The position numbers were made by a program, and so were the translations under genes. 64,000 bases of DNA, taken from assembly GCA_026214975.1 (NCBI GenBank), contig CM047814.1, positions 24,778,558-24,842,557 of the forward strand. The letters are read 5' to 3'. The notes beneath the pieces were generated by a model that was not told the origin of the DNA, made no database searches, and saw only the letters and a list, made by a program, of their open reading frames with translations. This document shows positions 59,748 through 64,000 of this stretch, in pieces (within the stretch, counting starts at the first letter, position 1; every line of letters begins with the position of its first letter). Origin of the DNA: Gentiana macrophylla (Eukaryota; Streptophyta; Magnoliopsida; Gentianales; Gentianaceae).

Positions 59748-59924
59748 CATAAATTCGTGTAAAAAAAAGGCAAATTTATTCTGGTTCGGTTAGAAGTATA
59801 ACTCGGTGTCCGATATTTCAATACTTAATTGGAGGAGATAAACATTCACAATAGCGAACCAATTAAAAAAATACCTGATGTCTAATACGAGGGATGTGTG
59901 CTTAATTGAAGGAATATTAATTGT

Positions 59925-60055
59925 AGCGATTTATGCAGTGACTTCTTATTGTAGCGATCTATGCAGTGATGTCTTATTGTATCGAATTATGCACCGACGT
60001 GTTATTGTAACGATTTATGCAGTGACATGTTATTGTAACAATTTATGCATACCTT
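59925..60055. repeat. Tandem repeat, about 29-34-bp unit, 5 copies
   Basis: Units follow the pattern TTATTGTA(G/T/A)CGA..TATGCA followed by (G/C)(T/C)GA(C/T/A)(T/G)T. The copies are diverged. No coding role apparent. Confidence 0.85.
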
Positions 60056-60279
60056 TGGTTGTAAAAATATGCATTTAAACCCAAAAAAACAAAAGAAATA
60101 CAGTTATTTTACAAAATTATCGAAAATATAAACCAACACTAATCAAATAAACCAACATCAATCAAATATTTAAAGATAACAAAGAGATAAAGTTACTTTA
60201 CAAAGTTATCAAATGTGTGTATCAAGTTGTATATGCGGTGACATCAATATCATTGCATTAGTTATCTAATTGTAAATAC

Positions 60280-60635
60280 AATCATCAATGTCACCGCTTG
60301 CACATCAATGTCACTGCGATAAGTCATCAATGTCCATGCATCGACATCAATGTCACCTGCGTAAGTCGTCAATGTCACTGCGCATAAGTCGCGGTGTCCT
60401 GCATCGAACATCAATGTCACTACATCGGACATCAATGTCCCTGCATCGATCATCGATTACCACTCGCATAAGTCGCAATGTCACCGCATAAGTCGCCAAT
60501 GTCACTGCATAAGTCGCCAATGTCCTCGCATCGACATCAATGTCACCGTGATCGGACATCAATGTCCCTGCGTAAGTCGTCAATGTCATCGCGATATGTC
60601 GACAATGTCCCCGTCGATCGACATCAATGGATATA
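60280..60635. repeat. Minisatellite of about 18-20-bp units, roughly 18 copies
   Basis: Built from two interleaved modules, CATCAATGTC(A/C)CTGCATCGA and GTCGTCAATGTCACTGCGTA, in irregular order. Frames on both strands stay open through it because of the repeat, but the peptides are low-complexity and unlike any protein family. Confidence 0.9.
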
Positions 60636-60639
60636 TTTG

Positions 60640-61321
60640 TATATTTGTATAAATGGATGGTAAACAACAAAACGGATAGAACAATCAGAGAATGTGAGTA
60701 AAACACAAGTCAACTTTTATTTTTTACCAAAAGAGAACTTAAAGTTGAATGCAGTATATTAAGTCCAAATAAGATCAAAGCATGGTCTGCATATTCAAGT
60801 TAATCAATTCACCCGGATCTTGCAACAATGAATCGATTACAGAGAAAAGTTTTAATACAATTTGCTTGATACAAAAGGTTTCAAGGTTCAAATCAAAAAT
60901 ATAACAGTACAACACTTAGCAAAAGCAGATTATATAAAAGGTGTAGATCGAAGAAACAACTTGATTTAGATTACAAACCAAATTATCGAGTACACCTAAC
61001 AAACTTATACAATGGATCAAGTTCAGATTATTTATAAGTGACCTTGTATGCGTTTGTGTGTTATAAGCCCACACTCGAGGGAGTGTGTTGAAGTATTTAA
61101 GATGTTAAATACTTCATCTTTTCAAGTACAATCTGGCCAAAAGTCGAGTAACTAAACTAAACCACTGCAAGTTTACACAAGTAATCCAGAATTCTGAAGA
61201 ATTACATTTGTAGTTGCTGAATTTGTGCTCCTGGATTCAGTGGCAAGATGAGTAAAAAGGAGAATTTGAACAAGGAAGATTCCGAAATCGACATAGGCGT
61301 GTCGAGTAAGCAAATTTGCAG
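60640..61321. other. Unassigned region before the tRNase Z-like fragments
   Basis: No gene recognised. CACTCGAGGGAGTG followed by TGTTGAAGTATTTAAG (61,072-61,103) looks like a copia polypurine tract and the start of an LTR, but no pol coding could be read before it and no second LTR was found. A short open stretch MSKKENLNKEDSEIDIG at 61,252-61,302 precedes the first tRNase Z-like exon but is in a different frame and does not match the usual N-terminus. Confidence 0.35.
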
Positions 61322-61440
61322 GTCACGAGACTTGTATAATTATCCCTTTTATGAGCTTATCGTTTGATATTGGGAAATGCCCTCAACGCGCTATCAGTCA
61401 ACAGTTCCTCTTCGTCTCTCATGGCCATATGGATCACATT
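61322..61440 (+). pseudogene. tRNase Z (short form) exon fragment, copy 1
   Basis: An intact exon between a TTTGCAG acceptor and a GTATGT donor, reading HETCIIIPFMSLSFDIGKCP then QRAISQQFLFVSHGHMDHI. That contains the metal-binding HxHxDH motif of tRNase Z, the metallo-beta-lactamase that removes 3' trailers from precursor tRNAs. The expected next exon (beginning GGLPMYVATRGL) is absent from the window and the expected first exon was not found, so this is an exon-sized fragment rather than a gene. Confidence 0.75.
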
Positions 61441-62290
61441 GTATGTTAATCCTCTCTTTCCTTTTTGGCGAAAAGTATTGGAAGTTTGCTTCAACTAGAA
61501 ATTTTTTTTCTTTCCACTGTTAAACCTCTTGGTGGTCGTTGCATTCTCTTGGTGTGTGCCTCTGTGGAATATAGCAGGAAATTGCTTGATTCCATCGATT
61601 GGTTTAATCAGTGGTTTGTATGGATTAGGCCATGGAATCCTGGCTTTGCAAATGCTGGTCGTGTGGTCAAACTTGCAGGTCACGAGACTTGTATAATTAT
61701 CCCTTTTATGAGCTTATCGTTTGATATTGGGAAATGCCCTCAACGCGCTCGATCACCAACAGCCTCTTCGTCTCTCATGGCCATATGGATCACATTGTAT
61801 GTTAATCCTCTCTTTCCTTTTGGCGAAAAGTATTGGAAGTTTGCTTCACTAGAAATTTTTTTCTTTCCACTTTGTTAAACCTCTTGGTGGTCGTTGCATT
61901 CTCTTGGTGTGTGCCTCTGTGGAATATAGCAGAAATTGCTTGATTCCATCGATTGGTTTAATCGATGGTTTGTATGGATTAGGCCATGGAATCCTGGCTT
62001 TGCAAATCTTTGGTCGTGTGGTCAAATTGAAATGTTATGGCTTCCCGTTGCAAGCATGGAGTAACGAAATTTCCGAAAAGTTGGTTCTTTTTGGGGCAAT
62101 GTTATGAATGTGACTGAAGCTACCTTGAATAAGGACAACCTTGAGTATGGTGTGATCATCGTTTTCACGAAAGTCCGGAAGCAAATTTCGCAGAGATTCG
62201 GTGGAAGTGGACCACATCTTTTACGATCCAGGTTTGCGAAGAAGAATCCGTGGCATTTTCGGAGGTATGGAAATGTAGAAAAGTAGTCGC
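61441..62290 (+). pseudogene. LINE/DUF4283-like reading-frame fragment
   Basis: In one plus frame, about 61,465-61,672 reads VKPLGGRCILLVCASVEYSR and then WFNQWFVWIRPWNPGFANAG, followed by RVVKL. The second copy continues as KCYGFPLQAWSNEI, and in a shifted frame as WGNVMNVTEATLNKDNLEYG. This order (strand, W-rich segment, C.G.PL.AW, N-D-LEYG) fits the DUF4283 / LINE ORF1-type nucleic-acid-binding protein of plants. It is interrupted by a second copy of the tRNase Z exon and by frame changes. Assignment is from pattern memory only. Confidence 0.5.
61679..61796 (+). pseudogene. tRNase Z exon fragment, copy 2 (1-base frameshift)
   Basis: Second copy of the exon at 61322-61440, 118 nt instead of 119. 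It reads HETCIIIPFMSLSFDIGKCP then shifts at CGCTCGATCACC, so LFVSHGHMDHI is only readable in another frame. The acceptor TTGCAG and donor GTATGT are kept. Confidence 0.75.
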
Positions 62291-62609
62291 TTTGATTTGG
62301 GAATTAATAGTTTTAATGGTACTAGCTTTTTTTTTTCTAGAGTTCGTTCATTGCAATAATGGTGATGAAAAAAATTATGGCGGGGAAGAAAGGATGGTGA
62401 GAAGGGTTTTGGAAAATAAATTAGATTGTCCTTATAACCGAATAAGTTTTTTGAGTGTCCTAAATGATCATTAAGTCTCTAGCGACGGCCTTATAACTAA
62501 TAACCACTTAAAGATAATACAACTACTCAAAATTCAAATTTACGATAATTAACCAATACGCTACAAATCAAGATGTTCATTTAAGAAAACTTGTTTATAA
62601 AAAGGGAAG

Positions 62610-62774
62610 TGATAGAGCTACTCTCTTAAATCCATAATTTTTACACCATTATCATCTCACCACATGTGTTTCACTTGTAAAAGAAATTTAAAAAAATAGA
62701 AAAAATCACAACCACAAGATTATATTAGGAGTAAAAATAGTATGGACTTGAGGAATGGGAGAGTAGCTCTATCA
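62610..62774. mobile_element. Small MITE-like element, 165 bp
   Basis: Inverted ends TGATAGAGCTACTCTC (left) and GAGAGTAGCTCTATCA (right), perfectly paired over 16 bp with a few more imperfect bases. The target duplication is unclear. The interior is AT-rich and non-coding. Confidence 0.65.
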
Positions 62775-63301
62775 TTACTCTTATAAAAAATGATCAACAA
62801 AACAACACAAAGGAACAAGAAAAGATGGCTAAATATATGACATAGTTCATTAATAAGGGAAATTTGGAAACATATGCTCGAAAAGATAACATCCCTGAAA
62901 ATATGTTTCAAAAGTTAACAATGAAAAACTATGCTCCCTTCGGTTCTGCGTCGTGCATGCGTCGCTACGTGCTTCATGCGTGGCTCATACGTCGCTCATA
63001 CGCCGACGCATGCATAGTTTCAATCATCTTTATTATAAGCATATTTTTTTCAAGTTTCCTTTAAATTATTGCGTAGGTGATTGAAGAATTCAGTGTGCAA
63101 TGAGTGTTTGTATTAAATTTATTAATTATTCAATAGATACACTTCAAAAAAATGTCTTAGAGAAAATGAGTCATATTTATCTTTAGGAAAAAAAGGATAA
63201 AACCCATTAATTAATTTAGGTCAAAAGGTCAGAGATAAAAACGATTAAAAGTCCGGGTTTATAACTCAGGACAAATATACCCCTCGTAAGAAGTACGGGC
63301 G
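62775..63301. other. AT-rich unassigned sequence
   Basis: No gene recognised. A cluster of GCGTCG/CATGCGT/CATACGTCGC motifs at 62,948-63,017 makes a short irregular repeat. The copia coding match starts abruptly at about 63,302. Confidence 0.4.
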
Positions 63302-64000
63302 TTACACATAATTTTTCAAACGTCGTGTGTGGGGACACCTCAACAAAATGGACGAGTCGAACGGACACATCAACGTATCCTTAATGTTGGACGAACTTTG
63401 ATGTTCCAAGGTAACTTGCCGATTAATTTTTGGGGCGAATGCATTCTCGGGGAGGTACATCTAATTAATCGGACTCCTTCCGGTCTCTTGCAAAATAAAA
63501 CACCTTTTGAAATTTTGTTTGGCAAGGAGCCAACGATCGATCATCTTCGGACCTTTGGTTGTCTTTGCTTCGCTCATGATCAACGGTCCAAAGGAAATAA
63601 ATTCGCTCCTCGAAGTAGAAAGTGTGTTATTGTCGGCTATCCGAATAACCAAAAAGGTTGGAAAGTGTATGATCTTACAACGGGTGATTTCTTTGTCTCG
63701 CTTGATGTGCAATTCCACGAAACTGATTTTCCTTTCGCCCTGAAGGACACCGACTTGCCCAGTGACACCACGCCTCCCTTGACCACCAATGTCATCATGA
63801 ATGATGATTTCCTTGCCGATATGGAACACGAACTATCTGAGCATGGTGTGGATTTCAAACCTCCGAGTAATAGTCCTCTTCCTTTAGAAACCGAGGCTTC
63901 TCCACCATCTACGGTTCATGAGGAGGTTGTTGTTCCTAGTAGTTTGGGTCGTGGTTTGCACACATGCCGTCCTCCGGGTTGGCATACTGACTATGTCGCA
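63302..64000 (+). CDS. Ty1/copia polyprotein fragment (integrase C-terminus to RT linker), runs off the window
   Basis: An open frame from 63,302 to the window end (a stop lies just upstream). It reads FQTSCVGTPQQNGRVERTHQ, the catalytic-Glu block of the copia integrase, then FWGECILGEVHLINRTPSGL, LFGKEPTIDHLRTFGCLCFA and KCVIVGYPNNQKGWKVYDL. The acidic/proline-rich linker before reverse transcriptase follows, ending CRPPGWHTDY. About 233 codons are visible without a stop. The zinc-binding and first two acidic residues of integrase, gag and protease are missing upstream, so it is 5'-truncated here; RT and RNase H would lie beyond the window. Confidence 0.88.

Larger units (their letters stand above)
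61318..62026. repeat. 357-bp tandem duplication
   Basis: The unit contains a tRNase Z-like exon plus the start of the LINE/DUF4283-like frame. Copy 1 is 61318-61674 and copy 2 61675-62026. Copies differ by small indels, such as ATCAGTCAACAGTT against CGATCACCAACAG. Confidence 0.92.

Noticed and set aside
60262..60706. Repeat proteins (MSLHKSPMS-type and DVDARTLATYAVTL-type)
   Set aside because: Frames through a minisatellite on both strands; not genes. The spacing is too irregular, and the spacers too repetitive, for a CRISPR array, which is not expected in a plant.
61089..61321. Copia 3' LTR start after CACTCGAGGGAGTG
   Set aside because: Only the polypurine-like tract and TGTTGAAG start are suggestive; no matching LTR or pol sequence, so not listed as an element.

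Overview
This window is nuclear DNA of a flowering plant, most likely a eudicot. The host genes are intron-rich plant orthologues: an RNA polymerase II subunit 3 gene, a plant-type PTEN2 phosphatase, an R2R3-MYB of the MYB52/54/56/105/117 type and a 2-oxoglutarate-dependent dioxygenase. The rest is typical plant repeat DNA: Ty1/copia and Ty3/gypsy remains, large non-autonomous LTR elements, hAT, MULE, Stowaway-type MITEs and a SINE. I cannot name the species.

Layout. (1) About 1-11.2 kb is the genic end. It holds the first coding exon of RPB3 (minus strand) with a SINE just upstream, then a 12-exon PTEN2 gene (minus strand, 2.7-9.4 kb) carrying several MITE-like elements in its introns and upstream region. 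(2) About 11.3-17.4 kb is decayed retrotransposon sequence: a Ty3/gypsy LTR plus gag fragment (plus strand), a copia-like LTR plus gag zinc-knuckle fragment (minus strand) and several tandem repeats. (3) About 17.5-39.1 kb is one large inverted duplication of a MYB locus with a 26-bp centre near 35.01 kb. The right arm is compact (about 4.1 kb). The left arm has been expanded to about 17.5 kb by later insertions, including an 8.9-kb LTR element with no visible gag-pol. Both MYB copies are damaged, in different places. (4) 39.97-45.75 kb is a second non-autonomous LTR element with perfect 5-bp target duplications, a 57-bp tandem array and a possible antisense reading frame. (5) 47.4-49.6 kb holds the first four exons of a 2OG-Fe(II) oxygenase gene; the catalytic part is not in the window. 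(6) 49.78-53.98 kb is a complete hAT element with a broken transposase. Only 125 bp further on, 54.11-59.75 kb is a complete MULE carrying both a MUDRA-type transposase and a plant-mobile-domain (PMD) gene. (7) 59.9-64 kb holds two minisatellites, a tandemly duplicated chimera of a tRNase Z exon and a LINE/DUF4283-like reading frame, a small MITE and the start of an open Ty1/copia integrase-RT fragment that runs off the end.

The host genes are not an operon or pathway; they are separate housekeeping or regulatory genes. The main story is structural. The inverted MYB duplication lets each insertion in one arm be read against the empty site in the other, which defines target-site duplications directly. 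Several otherwise clean exons (PTEN exon 4, dioxygenase exon 4) and the transposases carry single-base losses or gains, many in or beside homopolymer runs. These could be real mutations or uncorrected long-read errors, and I flag each one.

All calls come from reading the sequence by eye. Exon borders were set by GT/AG sites and reading phase; no database search was run.
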